Shown here in pieces: positions 1 to 6,296 of a DNA stretch of 8,587 nucleotides. Both the position numbers and the translations under genes were made by a program. The notes below the pieces were generated by a model, which searched no databases, had not been told where the DNA came from, and saw only the letters and a program-made list of their open reading frames with translations. Source of the DNA: Gammaproteobacteria bacterium UBA3532 (GTDB taxonomy: Bacteria > Pseudomonadota > Gammaproteobacteria > Enterobacterales > UBA3532). Numbering within the stretch: the first letter of the stretch is position 1; the number at the start of each line of letters is the position of its first letter. The stretch covers positions 1 to 8,587 of the forward strand of contig DFOV01000325.1 of the NCBI GenBank assembly GCA_002376965.1, in the 5' to 3' direction.

Positions 1-656
1 TGAGGAGCAGCCAATGAGTGCCGCTGAACCTTGAGCATCGAGCCAGGCATCACTTTGTAGATCTGCTGATATATTGTTTTTGGCTCAATCACATAACCCA
101 AAGAGAAGTAATCTTCCAAAGCCTGTGGACAGATCGTCCATTGCATGTCCGCCAAGGGAAAAAAGGCCTTTAGCTCCGATGCTACCACCAAAGTATCATC
201 AACCTGAGCGTAATAAAGCGGCTTAATTCCTAGCCGGTCACGCACGCAATACAAAACATCTTGCGCTTTATCCCAGATAACAAAAGCAAACATGCCACGT
301 AATTTTGCTGGCGTATCCTCACCCCAGGTTTGCCAGGCCTTAAGCAAAACCTCACTATCACACTGAGAATGAAACTGACATCCCAGCTCAATCAACCTTT
401 GGCGTATTTCGCGGTAATTATAGATTTCACCGTTGTAAACGATATATAGGGACTGATCGTCGCTAACAATCGGCTGCTGCCCTAGCTCTGGATCAATGAT
501 AGACAAACGACGATGCCCCATTGCCATACCTGGAACCAGTGCATAACCTGCCGCATCGGGACCACGATGGCTCAATGCTGACGTCATTGCCTCCAGCGTC
601 TGGCGCTGTATTTGACGCTGCTGATCAGCACTAAATATCGCAGTCAAACCACACAT
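1..656 (-). CDS. XrtA/PEP-CTERM-locus amidotransferase, asparagine synthetase-like (3' end cut by window edge)
   Basis: This is the N-terminal 218 residues of a class II glutamine amidotransferase of the asparagine synthase (glutamine-hydrolysing) family. Such enzymes release ammonia from glutamine and pass it to a C-terminal ATP-dependent synthetase domain, which lies outside the window. The start is fixed because the nucleophile must be Cys2 after Met removal (MCGLTAIF). Visible family motifs are RGPD (31-34), HRRLSIID (48-55), YNGEIYNY (74-81), CDSE (99-102), an LRGMFAF block, RDRLGIKPLYY and ASELKAF. The stretch EDYFSLGY just after the glutaminase domain resembles the amidotransferase subfamily seen in exosortase A exopolysaccharide loci, rather than housekeeping AsnB. 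It is the last visible gene of the minus operon, 12 bp after the glycosyltransferase stop, with only a weak GAG-type ribosome site. It probably amidates a sugar or polymer carboxyl group. The true acceptor is unknown, and ordinary asparagine synthesis cannot be excluded. Confidence 0.93.
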   Translation of the reverse strand, partial: MCGLTAIFSADQQRQIQRQTLEAMTSALSHRGPDAAGYALVPGMAMGHRRLSIIDPELGQQPIVSDDQSLYIVYNGEIYNYREIRQRLIELGCQFHSQCDSEVLLKAWQTWGEDTPAKLRGMFAFVIWDKAQDVLYCVRDRLGIKPLYYAQVDDTLVVASELKAFFPLADMQWTICPQALEDYFSLGYVIEPKTIYQQIYKVMPGSMLKVQRHSLAAP

Positions 657-668
657 AGAGTTATTGGC

Positions 669-1481
669 TCATGGTGTGCGCCCAATGCGCTGATAGAGGC
701 CGCTTAAACCAAAGAAATAGCGGTGTTTTAACATAAGGTAGAGCAAGCCTTTTAGGTGTGAAAAGTGAAACAGGCTCAACTTAAACCCTCGAGATAGTTC
801 TTGTGCATCATGAATCATCACCGCTTGCGGCAGGTAGGTTATCTTATATCCAGCTTCCCAAACGCGAATGCAATAATCGACATCTTCAGGTGAGTAAAAT
901 ATCTTTTCATCAAAGTAACCGGCATGATCAACGACATCTCGCCGTATTAACCAACATGCAGAAATAGCATAATCTACATCCGTTGGCTCAGTAGCTTCGG
1001 CCAGTGGATGACGCTTTTGCTCCATTTTTTTCAGAAATAAAAAGCGTTCGAACTTCTTCTTTAAGGTAGGAAACTGGTCACAAGACAGTTGAAAATTGCC
1101 GCTGGCATAGGTCAACCTAGGTACCGCCATTCCACACTCAGGGTTGTCGTCTAGATATTGAGATAGGACATCCAGTGTATCCTTATGAACATAAGCATCT
1201 GAGTCCAATACCAGAACATATTTGCCTAGGCAGGATTTAAGCGCCGCATTGCGTGAATAGGTTGTACCGGTATTGTGATTAAAGTAGATAGGCTTGATAA
1301 CATCTGGCGCTTTCTCAACCCATGACTTCAAAATAGCCTTGGTGCCATCTGATGAGCCATTCTCCACCACGAAGACTTCACTGGGCTCAGCATAGCCTTT
1401 TAAGGCAGTGATAGCATGCTCCAAGCATTTGTTAAGGTGTCGCTCGGCATTGAATGCCAGAATCACCACAGAAAACATCAT
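669..1481 (-). CDS. Glycosyltransferase family 2 (GT-A fold), exopolysaccharide assembly
   Basis: This 270-residue cytoplasmic or membrane-associated inverting glycosyltransferase is expected to add one sugar from a nucleotide donor to the lipid-linked repeat unit. The N-terminus has the GT-A signature SVVILAFN (4-11), followed by VVENGSSDGT (38-47). The GTTYSRNAAL segment (72-81) precedes the metal-binding DSD motif (93-95). EDVDYCIRVWEAG (199-211) matches the ED acid/base region of rhamnosyltransferase-like GT2 enzymes, and His224 follows in VMIHD. The C-terminus has a hydrophobic amphipathic stretch (about 236-262) that may dock on the membrane. The start at 1481 overlaps the exosortase stop as ATGA, with AGGGAG nine bases upstream. 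A second ATG follows directly at 1478, but the first has better spacing. The overlap implies translational coupling. Donor and acceptor sugars cannot be read from the sequence. Confidence 0.93.
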   Translation of the reverse strand: MMFSVVILAFNAERHLNKCLEHAITALKGYAEPSEVFVVENGSSDGTKAILKSWVEKAPDVIKPIYFNHNTGTTYSRNAALKSCLGKYVLVLDSDAYVHKDTLDVLSQYLDDNPECGMAVPRLTYASGNFQLSCDQFPTLKKKFERFLFLKKMEQKRHPLAEATEPTDVDYAISACWLIRRDVVDHAGYFDEKIFYSPEDVDYCIRVWEAGYKITYLPQAVMIHDAQELSRGFKLSLFHFSHLKGLLYLMLKHRYFFGLSGLYQRIGRTP

Positions 1482-2926
1482 GGGTTATGACTCCCTAAAG
1501 ACGCGATATCCCGCTGAATTTGCTCCACTAGAGTTTGTTTGGCTTGTTCCAACTCGCCTGACCTAAAAGGCAGGGCATAAACGACCAAGCGACCACCATA
1601 ATCTCGCCCAGTCATCTTGCCCAACAGTTGGGCCAACTTGGTATGCATACGCGATATATAAATATTTCCAGCCACCTGATAATAATAGCCTAATAAACGT
1701 GGCTCAGCCCGATTAGCCGAGGCGATAACCATCCAACCGAGCGTCGCTCCGTCTAAGCCAGACCGCCCGCTATCGGCCAGAGTCCAAAGTTCAGGTTGAT
1801 ACAGCTGATTCTGCCAGGTAATCAACTCCTTACCCTCTGTTTCACTCAGGTAGTCAATCTGGTAGCGCTCAATTTGACCTATGGTTTGATAGTTAATACG
1901 GTCTGCATTTTTTATCAGTGGTGACCAAGGCTTATCGGCCCCATCTAACTGCAGGGGCAGACCCAGTTGAGCCAGCCTCTGAGAGCGCTGTTGATACTGC
2001 CAGGTTGCAGCCGTTGCAATGACAATCAAGGCAACTAAGGGTAATCCCACTCGACAAAGTGCATTTAACGAAGGGCCATCAGCCACATCAGCGGCTTGAT
2101 ATTCACTTTCCAATGGGCGCATTCTTCCCAGCTTTGCCGCAACAACAAACATAAAGACCGTCACCAAGGCAAAAAAGACCCAGCCATAAACCAGATGATC
2201 AAAGCCAGAAGCATGTTCCATACTGATGCCGTGACCAATAATGATAATCATGAAAGCTCTTAAACCATTAGCCAGTATCGGCACTGCAATCGAGAACAGT
2301 AAAAAGGCTAGCCGACTTCTCCAGCGTCGAAAATAAAAGTAGCCCAATAATGCCCCCATCATCACGGATGAAATCAAGAAGCGAACACCGCTGCAGGCCT
2401 CAGCAACATGAAAACGCCCAGATGGAATATCTATATATAGTCCATCCCGAAACACCGGAATATCCACCAAACGTAATATGGCAACAGATATATCGGCGGT
2501 CACTTGTTGCAATTGGGGTATAAGCTCTTCACCTACAGGTAAAGCAAAAAGAGAAAACGCTAGCGGAAAACAATAACACTTGCTCATGCGCCATCCAAAA
2601 ATAGTCACAAATGCCAGCGCAGGAAACAGAACCAAGCTCAAATCACTAAAAAAGTTAACCAGCGCAATGCTACCAACGTAGCCAATAGACAGGGCTCCCG
2701 CAACCAGCACCAGCCCCGGCCACCAAGGGGTAACAGGAATGATAAATAGATGTTTACGCCGCTCAAAGATGAGCCAAGCGACAATCGGATAAATAAAGAA
2801 ACAGTGAGTATAGGTAGTTGAGACAGACCAAGCGTGCACCAATCGCTCCAGCCCAGACCAGGAAAGTAGCGCCCACAGTACTAGAATTGCTCCGTAACTT
2901 AGCAGAGCAACATTATTTGATCGCAT
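1478..2926 (-). CDS. xrtA: Exosortase A fused to EpsI domain
   Basis: This is a 482-residue integral inner-membrane protein. Exosortases are the presumed transpeptidases that cleave the C-terminal PEP-CTERM signal of exported proteins. Residues 1 to about 268 carry multiple hydrophobic segments. The catalytic Cys is Cys178 in EACSGVRF (176-183). The conserved Arg is Arg223 in NGLRAF (220-225), and the conserved His is probably His244 in DHLVYGW (243-249). After a polar linker (about 270-290) there is another membrane segment (about 292-309), then a periplasmic EpsI-like domain (about 318-475) with the typical LGYYYQVAGNIY stretch (412-423). The XrtA-EpsI fusion and this length are normal for exosortase A of exopolysaccharide loci. 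The gene starts within the last codons of the deacetylase gene (14-bp overlap) and its stop overlaps the next start, so expression is coupled. All three catalytic positions are intact, so the enzyme should be active. No PEP-CTERM substrate is encoded in the window. Confidence 0.96.
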   Translation of the reverse strand: MRSNNVALLSYGAILVLWALLSWSGLERLVHAWSVSTTYTHCFFIYPIVAWLIFERRKHLFIIPVTPWWPGLVLVAGALSIGYVGSIALVNFFSDLSLVLFPALAFVTIFGWRMSKCYCFPLAFSLFALPVGEELIPQLQQVTADISVAILRLVDIPVFRDGLYIDIPSGRFHVAEACSGVRFLISSVMMGALLGYFYFRRWRSRLAFLLFSIAVPILANGLRAFMIIIIGHGISMEHASGFDHLVYGWVFFALVTVFMFVVAAKLGRMRPLESEYQAADVADGPSLNALCRVGLPLVALIVIATAATWQYQQRSQRLAQLGLPLQLDGADKPWSPLIKNADRINYQTIGQIERYQIDYLSETEGKELITWQNQLYQPELWTLADSGRSGLDGATLGWMVIASANRAEPRLLGYYYQVAGNIYISRMHTKLAQLLGKMTGRDYGGRLVVYALPFRSGELEQAKQTLVEQIQRDIASLGSHNP

Positions 2927-3758
2927 AAACCCGGCTCATGCTTGACCATGAGAAATCTCGAAGCAAATTTTCCAGCTTGTGTTCCATGCTACTGATATTG
3001 GTATAGTGGCGAAATCGCGACTTGAAGCTCGCGCCCTCAACACGAGGCTGAGCCTTATCGATCTCCCAAGGGTGAAAATAGAAGGAGTACGGCTGCTGTT
3101 CGGCGCTTAAGAATGAAGAGATTGCCCATTTAGAAAACCAGTAAGGAAACAGACGAAAATAACCGCCGCCGCCAATGGGTATCTGACGCCCCCAGTGATA
3201 AAAAGTCGGGATAGGTATCTCCCAAATGCCTTCCGGACGCTGGTATTTAAAGCGCGGCCAATCCGGCACGCCATATAAGTCGTGTTTGACTGGGTAGGTA
3301 CTGGAACTGTACTTGAAACCAAGCTCTTGCAAAACATCAAATGCCCACACATTAGAATCATCGATAGAAAAGCTTGGAGCGCGATAACCTATAACCGGAT
3401 CGCCAGTCAAATCCTGAAGCAGCTTTAGACACTGCTCTGTATCCTGACGAAACTCATCAGGCGTTTGAGTAGTAGCACGGCGATGATTCATACTGTGACA
3501 ACCGATCTCATGCCCGTGAGCGGCAATCTCTTTGACAAGCTGTGGGCAAGCTTCGGCGACCCAGCCTAATATGAAAAACGTGGCTGAAATATCGAATTTA
3601 TCGAATATCTCCAGTACCCGCCGAGTGCTTTTATCGACGCGAAGTCGTTGCCCAGACCATGAAGAAGGGCAAATTTGCTTTTCAAAGGCAGAGACGTGAA
3701 AGTAATCTTCGACGTCGATAGTCATCGCTTGGCGTTTTGGAATATTAGATTCAGCCAC
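2913..3758 (-). CDS. XrtA-system polysaccharide deacetylase (NodB/CE4 type), GTG start
   Basis: This 281-residue enzyme is of the polysaccharide deacetylase (NodB homology, carbohydrate esterase 4) superfamily. It is expected to remove N-acetyl groups from the nascent exopolysaccharide or its precursor. Motif 1 is TIDVEDYF (13-20), which supplies the catalytic and metal Asp residues. Motif 2 is HSMNH (88-92), giving the metal His pair. Further blocks are YRAPSFSID (125-133), the glycine-rich IGGGGYFR (195-202) and FYFHPWEID (226-234), whose His229 is the probable catalytic His. The last two lie in the C-terminal extension typical of the exosortase-linked subfamily. No signal peptide is visible, which suggests a cytoplasmic or membrane-peripheral site. 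The start is GTG at 3758, two bases after the sugar transferase stop. AAGGGG lies 8 bases upstream of it, whereas the internal ATG at 3725 has no ribosome site and would begin just before motif 1. Confidence 0.94.
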   Translation of the reverse strand: MAESNIPKRQAMTIDVEDYFHVSAFEKQICPSSWSGQRLRVDKSTRRVLEIFDKFDISATFFILGWVAEACPQLVKEIAAHGHEIGCHSMNHRRATTQTPDEFRQDTEQCLKLLQDLTGDPVIGYRAPSFSIDDSNVWAFDVLQELGFKYSSSTYPVKHDLYGVPDWPRFKYQRPEGIWEIPIPTFYHWGRQIPIGGGGYFRLFPYWFSKWAISSFLSAEQQPYSFYFHPWEIDKAQPRVEGASFKSRFRHYTNISSMEHKLENLLRDFSWSSMSRVYAIK

Positions 3759-3760
3759 GG

Positions 3761-5179
3761 TTATCGCCCCTTACCAAACAGCACAATTTCGAAGGTACGC
3801 ACCAGTATTAAGAAGTCGAGCAAGATGCTGCGATGTTTGATGTAGTACAAGTCAAACTTAAGCTTTTCAAATGCGTCTTCTTCGCTGGAACCGTAAGGAT
3901 ATTTTAACTGCGCCCAGCCAGTTAAACCGGGCTTAACGTTATGCCGTTGTTCAAAATAAGGGATAGATTGGCTCAATTGCTCGACAAACTCCGGGCGCTC
4001 AGGACGCGGCCCAACAAACCCCATCTCACCTTTCAGCACATTGATGATTTGCGGCAGCTCATCAATACGATATTTGCGCAAAAAGCCGCCTATTCTGGTC
4101 ACACGAGAATCATTCTTTTTAGCCCACTTTGCCCCAGATTTTTCTGCATCTGGCCGCATGCTCCGAAACTTCAGAATATAAAATGGCTCGCCATCCAAAC
4201 CGACGCGCTTTTGCTTATAAAAAACCGAGGCCCCAGTTTCTCGTCCATCTTCAAGATAAATGATAAGCGCGGTAATCAACATAATAGGCCAGGTAACCAG
4301 AAAAACACACAAACCAAGCACGGCGTTGAACACATAATCCAGCGATACACGGAGATAATTGGATGAGAGAAAACCTTCAGAAAAGATAATCCAGCTCGGG
4401 TTAATTAAGTTGACTGCAATTTGCCCGGTCTCTCGCTCGATGAAGGACAGCAGATCAACAACAGTAATGCCATAGAGCTTACACTCAAAAAGATCATCCA
4501 CCGGCAATCGTCCCCGCCGTTCATCGTTGGCGATAACAATTTCATCAATCTGGTGTTGTTTGGCAAATGACAGCAAGCTTTGCTCTCCAAGATCGACCAT
4601 TTTCTCATCCAAAATGCCTTTGCTTTCGCAGTCCCCATCAACGCGAACAAAACCAAACAGCTCGAAGCCAATGCGATCGACGCGTCGACGCATTTTTTTT
4701 TCAACAAAGGCGGCGCGGTTACCGGCACCAAAGATAAGCACCCGACGGCGAGCAACACCAAAAACATCAAAAAATGTCGCCCAATATCGAAAAACGATAA
4801 TACTGACACTTGAAAGCAAGAAAAAGAGCGCTAAAAACCAGTCTGCATCGAAGCGTAAAAAATCGAAGATAGGATAAACGACGATCTCAAGTGCAAAAAA
4901 GCTTAGTGCGGCAGCCACGACTACTCGGCGAATAATGCCACGAATACTCACTCGAAGTTTATGATCATACAGGCCAACCGCCAGTTGAGCTGTCAGCATG
5001 CCAACCACAATTAACAGCATAGCAGCCAACTCCGTTGCTGTTGGTAGTTTCAGGGCGTTCCATCCCCCTAAATGCACAGCAAAGCAACCACTCACCACCA
5101 AACTAAGAATGAGTGCTTCTACTGCGACTAATATATTTGTACCACGCCGCGCCGAGCGGCCATATGCGCCATTAACCAT
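3761..5179 (-). CDS. Polyprenyl-phosphate sugar-1-phosphate transferase (WcaJ/EpsB-like), PEP-CTERM-locus type
   Basis: This 472-residue integral membrane enzyme starts exopolysaccharide repeat-unit synthesis by moving a sugar-1-phosphate from a UDP-sugar to undecaprenyl phosphate at the inner membrane. Four N-terminal membrane segments are visible (about 16-36, 52-71, 86-106, 113-133). They are followed by a CoA-binding/Rossmann-like cytoplasmic domain starting at RRVLIFGAGNRA (145-156). A fifth hydrophobic segment (about 283-307) leads into the catalytic bacterial sugar transferase domain: FYKQKRVG (320-327), FYILKFRSM (333-341), RIDELPQ with the catalytic Asp373-Glu374 (371-377), FVGPRPERPEF (388-398) and GLTGWAQ (418-424). 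Length and order match the sugar transferases of exosortase A loci. The start has AGGTGA seven bases upstream. It is the first gene of the minus operon. A run of nine A residues encodes Lys161-Lys162 (see findings). Glucose or galactose phosphate is the usual substrate, but it cannot be told here. Confidence 0.95.
   Translation of the reverse strand: MVNGAYGRSARRGTNILVAVEALILSLVVSGCFAVHLGGWNALKLPTATELAAMLLIVVGMLTAQLAVGLYDHKLRVSIRGIIRRVVVAAALSFFALEIVVYPIFDFLRFDADWFLALFFLLSSVSIIVFRYWATFFDVFGVARRRVLIFGAGNRAAFVEKKMRRRVDRIGFELFGFVRVDGDCESKGILDEKMVDLGEQSLLSFAKQHQIDEIVIANDERRGRLPVDDLFECKLYGITVVDLLSFIERETGQIAVNLINPSWIIFSEGFLSSNYLRVSLDYVFNAVLGLCVFLVTWPIMLITALIIYLEDGRETGASVFYKQKRVGLDGEPFYILKFRSMRPDAEKSGAKWAKKNDSRVTRIGGFLRKYRIDELPQIINVLKGEMGFVGPRPERPEFVEQLSQSIPYFEQRHNVKPGLTGWAQLKYPYGSSEEDAFEKLKFDLYYIKHRSILLDFLILVRTFEIVLFGKGR
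3767..3772 (-). promoter_or_regulatory. Ribosome binding site deciding the GTG start of the deacetylase
   Basis: Read on the minus strand, AAGGGG sits 8 bases before the GTG codon at 3758, inside the last codons (Gly-Lys-Gly-Arg-stop) of the sugar transferase gene. It supports the GTG start over the ATG eleven codons further in. The upstream stop and downstream start are only 2 bp apart, so reinitiation by the same ribosomes is likely. Confidence 0.7.
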
Positions 5180-5306
5180 TCAGTTTTCACCTGCTCAAAC
5201 ACAGTGACTACGACCAGAAACTGCAGTAGTTATGTTGTTAGCAATCTCTGCATTTTCCGTATCGCAGTATCATCCTTGTTACCAGTTGCAGCTTAGCCCA
5301 CACGAA

Positions 5307-5321
5307 CTTCGAGCATCGAAG
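5307..5321. repeat. Perfect 6-bp inverted repeat, 3-bp spacer
   Basis: CTTCGA, GCA, TCGAAG forms a perfect dyad about 130 bp upstream of the minus-strand operon start. No T-run follows on either strand, so it does not look like an intrinsic terminator. It could be a dimeric regulator site or a small hairpin in the leader of the minus operon. A 6-bp dyad can also arise by chance in a region of this size. Confidence 0.5.
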
Positions 5322-5430
5322 CACTCAATACTGCACCACGGGAAAATACCAGTTAACTTCTGATACCAAAGGCTGCTCCAAATATGAGCGAGAAAAATAA
5401 CCAAAAAAAGCAGCCAGCTAAAGCGGCGAT

Positions 5431-5443
5431 TTTACTACGTAAA
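5431..5443. repeat. Short inverted repeat TTTAC-N3-GTAAA
   Basis: A perfect 5-bp dyad with spacer TAC lies in the A/T-rich middle of the divergent region. It could be a regulator half-site pair. On size alone it is weak evidence. Confidence 0.3.
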
Positions 5444-5485
5444 CTGATATATTGATAGGTAATTAGATTTTTCGTCACTAAAGCT

Positions 5486-5558
5486 TCAATTATCTAAGCT
5501 AGCATGGCCTGACTCATAGCAATGGCAGCCCCGAGTAGCCTCAATCAACTAAGCTATC
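5486..5558. repeat. Imperfect direct repeat, two 18-bp copies 55 bp apart
   Basis: Copy 1 (5486-5503) and copy 2 (5541-5558) agree at 15 of 18 positions and share an identical core CTAAGCTA (5494-5501, 5549-5556) preceded by TCAAT. The 55-bp period is close to five turns of the helix, as expected for two molecules of a regulator bound on about the same face. Copy 2 ends 20 bp before a possible -10 element of the export-lipoprotein operon. The alignment is direct observation. Binding by a regulator is inference. Confidence 0.5.
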
Positions 5559-5577
5559 GCATTGTGTCGAGATCGTT

Positions 5578-5583
5578 TATCAT
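5578..5583 (+). promoter_or_regulatory. Possible -10 element for the plus-strand operon
   Basis: TATCAT matches the sigma-70 consensus TATAAT at five of six positions and would place transcription start about 38 bases before the ATG at 5628. No acceptable -35 lies 16-18 bp upstream. That position is occupied by, and abuts the end of, the second copy of the direct repeat (5541-5558). If real, the promoter would probably need an activator. A single hexamer match is weak evidence. Confidence 0.25.
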
Positions 5584-5614
5584 TGTCGGGTTTTAACTGA
5601 GTGCCGCACATCCT

Positions 5615-5622
5615 AAAGGAGA
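5615..5622 (+). promoter_or_regulatory. Strong ribosome binding site deciding the start of the export lipoprotein
   Basis: AAAGGAGA with its GGAG six bases from the ATG at 5628 is a near-ideal Shine-Dalgarno sequence. The frame stays open upstream to a GTG at 5601, but that codon lacks such a site and would put nine extra residues, including charged ones, before the lipoprotein signal peptide. Confidence 0.85.
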
Positions 5623-5627
5623 TTATT

Positions 5628-6251
5628 ATGCGTCCATCGGCTTTAGTGGTTTTCATTTCATGGTTAGTGGCTACGCTGGCCGGTTGCGCCGGCCAACAAT
5701 TACCCAGCGCCAAGGTATATCAGTCGCAAACGCAGCAGGCAGATCAATACCAATACTTGATTGGCCCGGGCGATCGGCTGAATATTTTTGTATGGCGTAA
5801 TCCTGAGGTTTCTGGCACTTACATAGTCCGACCCGACGGCCGCATAACAGCCTCCCTTGTTGAAGACCTTGATGTAGCCGGAAAAACACCGGCAACTTTA
5901 GCCAGAGATATAGAAAAGCAGCTCGGTAAATATTTACGCGATCCTATCGTGACTGTTAGTGTCGATAATTTCGTCGGCCCATATCGTGAACAAGTAAGAA
6001 TTATTGGGGAAGCAGTAGCGCCAAAGGCCATTAACTATCGACGCAATATGACGCTGCTTGATTTAGTTATTGCAGCAGGCGGCCTATCGGAATTTGCTGC
6101 CGGTAACCGAGCCAAACTGATCCGTATCGAAAACGGCGGTCAGCAAACCTATCAGCTACGCATTGACGATTTAATTAATGGTGGAGATATGGCAGCCAAT
6201 GTCGATATCCTTCCAGGAGATGTCGTTGTTATTCCTGAAGCCTGGTTCTAG
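5628..6251 (+). CDS. Wza-like polysaccharide export lipoprotein, PEP-CTERM-locus type
   Basis: This 207-residue outer-membrane polysaccharide export lipoprotein is expected to form the exit pore or periplasmic part of the exopolysaccharide secretion channel. The signal peptide MRPSALVV... ends in the lipobox LAGC, so Cys20 is the lipidated residue. The Poly_export domain begins at YLIGPGDRLNIFVWRNPEV (about 44-62) and continues through VRPDGRITASL to about 115. An SLBB-type domain follows (about 122-190, starting EQVRIIGEAVAP), and the C-terminus reads LPGDVVVIPEAWF, typical of the exosortase-linked export subfamily. At this length it is much shorter than E. coli Wza and lacks the extra SLBB and C-terminal outer-membrane helix, as usual for this subfamily. 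It heads the plus-strand operon, followed after 45 bp by the chain-length gene. The start at 5628, not the upstream GTG at 5601, is chosen from the ribosome site and signal peptide. Confidence 0.95.
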   Translation: MRPSALVVFISWLVATLAGCAGQQLPSAKVYQSQTQQADQYQYLIGPGDRLNIFVWRNPEVSGTYIVRPDGRITASLVEDLDVAGKTPATLARDIEKQLGKYLRDPIVTVSVDNFVGPYREQVRIIGEAVAPKAINYRRNMTLLDLVIAAGGLSEFAAGNRAKLIRIENGGQQTYQLRIDDLINGGDMAANVDILPGDVVVIPEAWF

Positions 6252-6296
6252 TCTCCACGTCACATATACAAAAATAAACCCCGATAAGGAAACTGA

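Larger units (their letters stand above)
5180..5627. other. Divergent intergenic control region between the two exopolysaccharide operons
   Basis: This 448-bp stretch separates the divergent starts at 5179 and 5628. I find no open reading frame with a ribosome site and convincing protein sequence on either strand, and no tRNA, riboswitch or terminator that I recognise. It must hold promoters for both operons. It contains an imperfect direct repeat (5486-5503 and 5541-5558), a perfect dyad CTTCGA-GCA-TCGAAG (5307-5321), a second dyad TTTAC-TAC-GTAAA (5431-5443) and an 8-bp palindrome ACTGCAGT (5220-5227). For the minus operon the best promoter guess is a TATTTT preceded by TGG (minus strand, 5343-5351). 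It has no good -35 and I do not trust it. The length leaves room for regulated promoters and long leaders. Confidence 0.85.

Noticed and set aside
3941..4366. Open frame of 141 codons on the plus strand
   Set aside because: It lies antisense to the catalytic domain of the sugar transferase, has no ribosome site, and its composition is that of a shadow frame. The minus-strand frame shows clear family motifs.
4405..4877. Overlapping open frames of 134 codons (minus) and 116 or 77 codons (plus) within the sugar transferase
   Set aside because: All are shadows of the Rossmann and membrane region of the sugar transferase. No start signals or domain-like sequence were found. The minus-strand one is not in the frame reached by a -1 shift at the 9-A run.
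5505..5539. Possible sigma-54 promoters (TGGC at 5505 and 5523), of interest because PrsK/PrsR systems use sigma-54
   Set aside because: The GG-to-GC spacing is 13 and 14 rather than the required 12, and the TTGC half is not matched at either site.
5180..5600. Small peptide gene or PEP-CTERM substrate in the intergenic gap
   Set aside because: Only very short frames are present (for example an 11-codon minus-strand frame near 5265), with no PEP motif, hydrophobic stretch or basic tail.
5601..5627. Extended GTG start for the export lipoprotein (216 residues)
   Set aside because: The ATG at 5628 has a near-perfect ribosome site and gives a clean lipoprotein signal peptide. The nine extra residues would spoil it.
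5180..5627. ops/JUMPstart element or a c-di-GMP riboswitch in the divergent region
   Set aside because: No GGCGGTAG-like motif on either strand and no recognisable riboswitch core.
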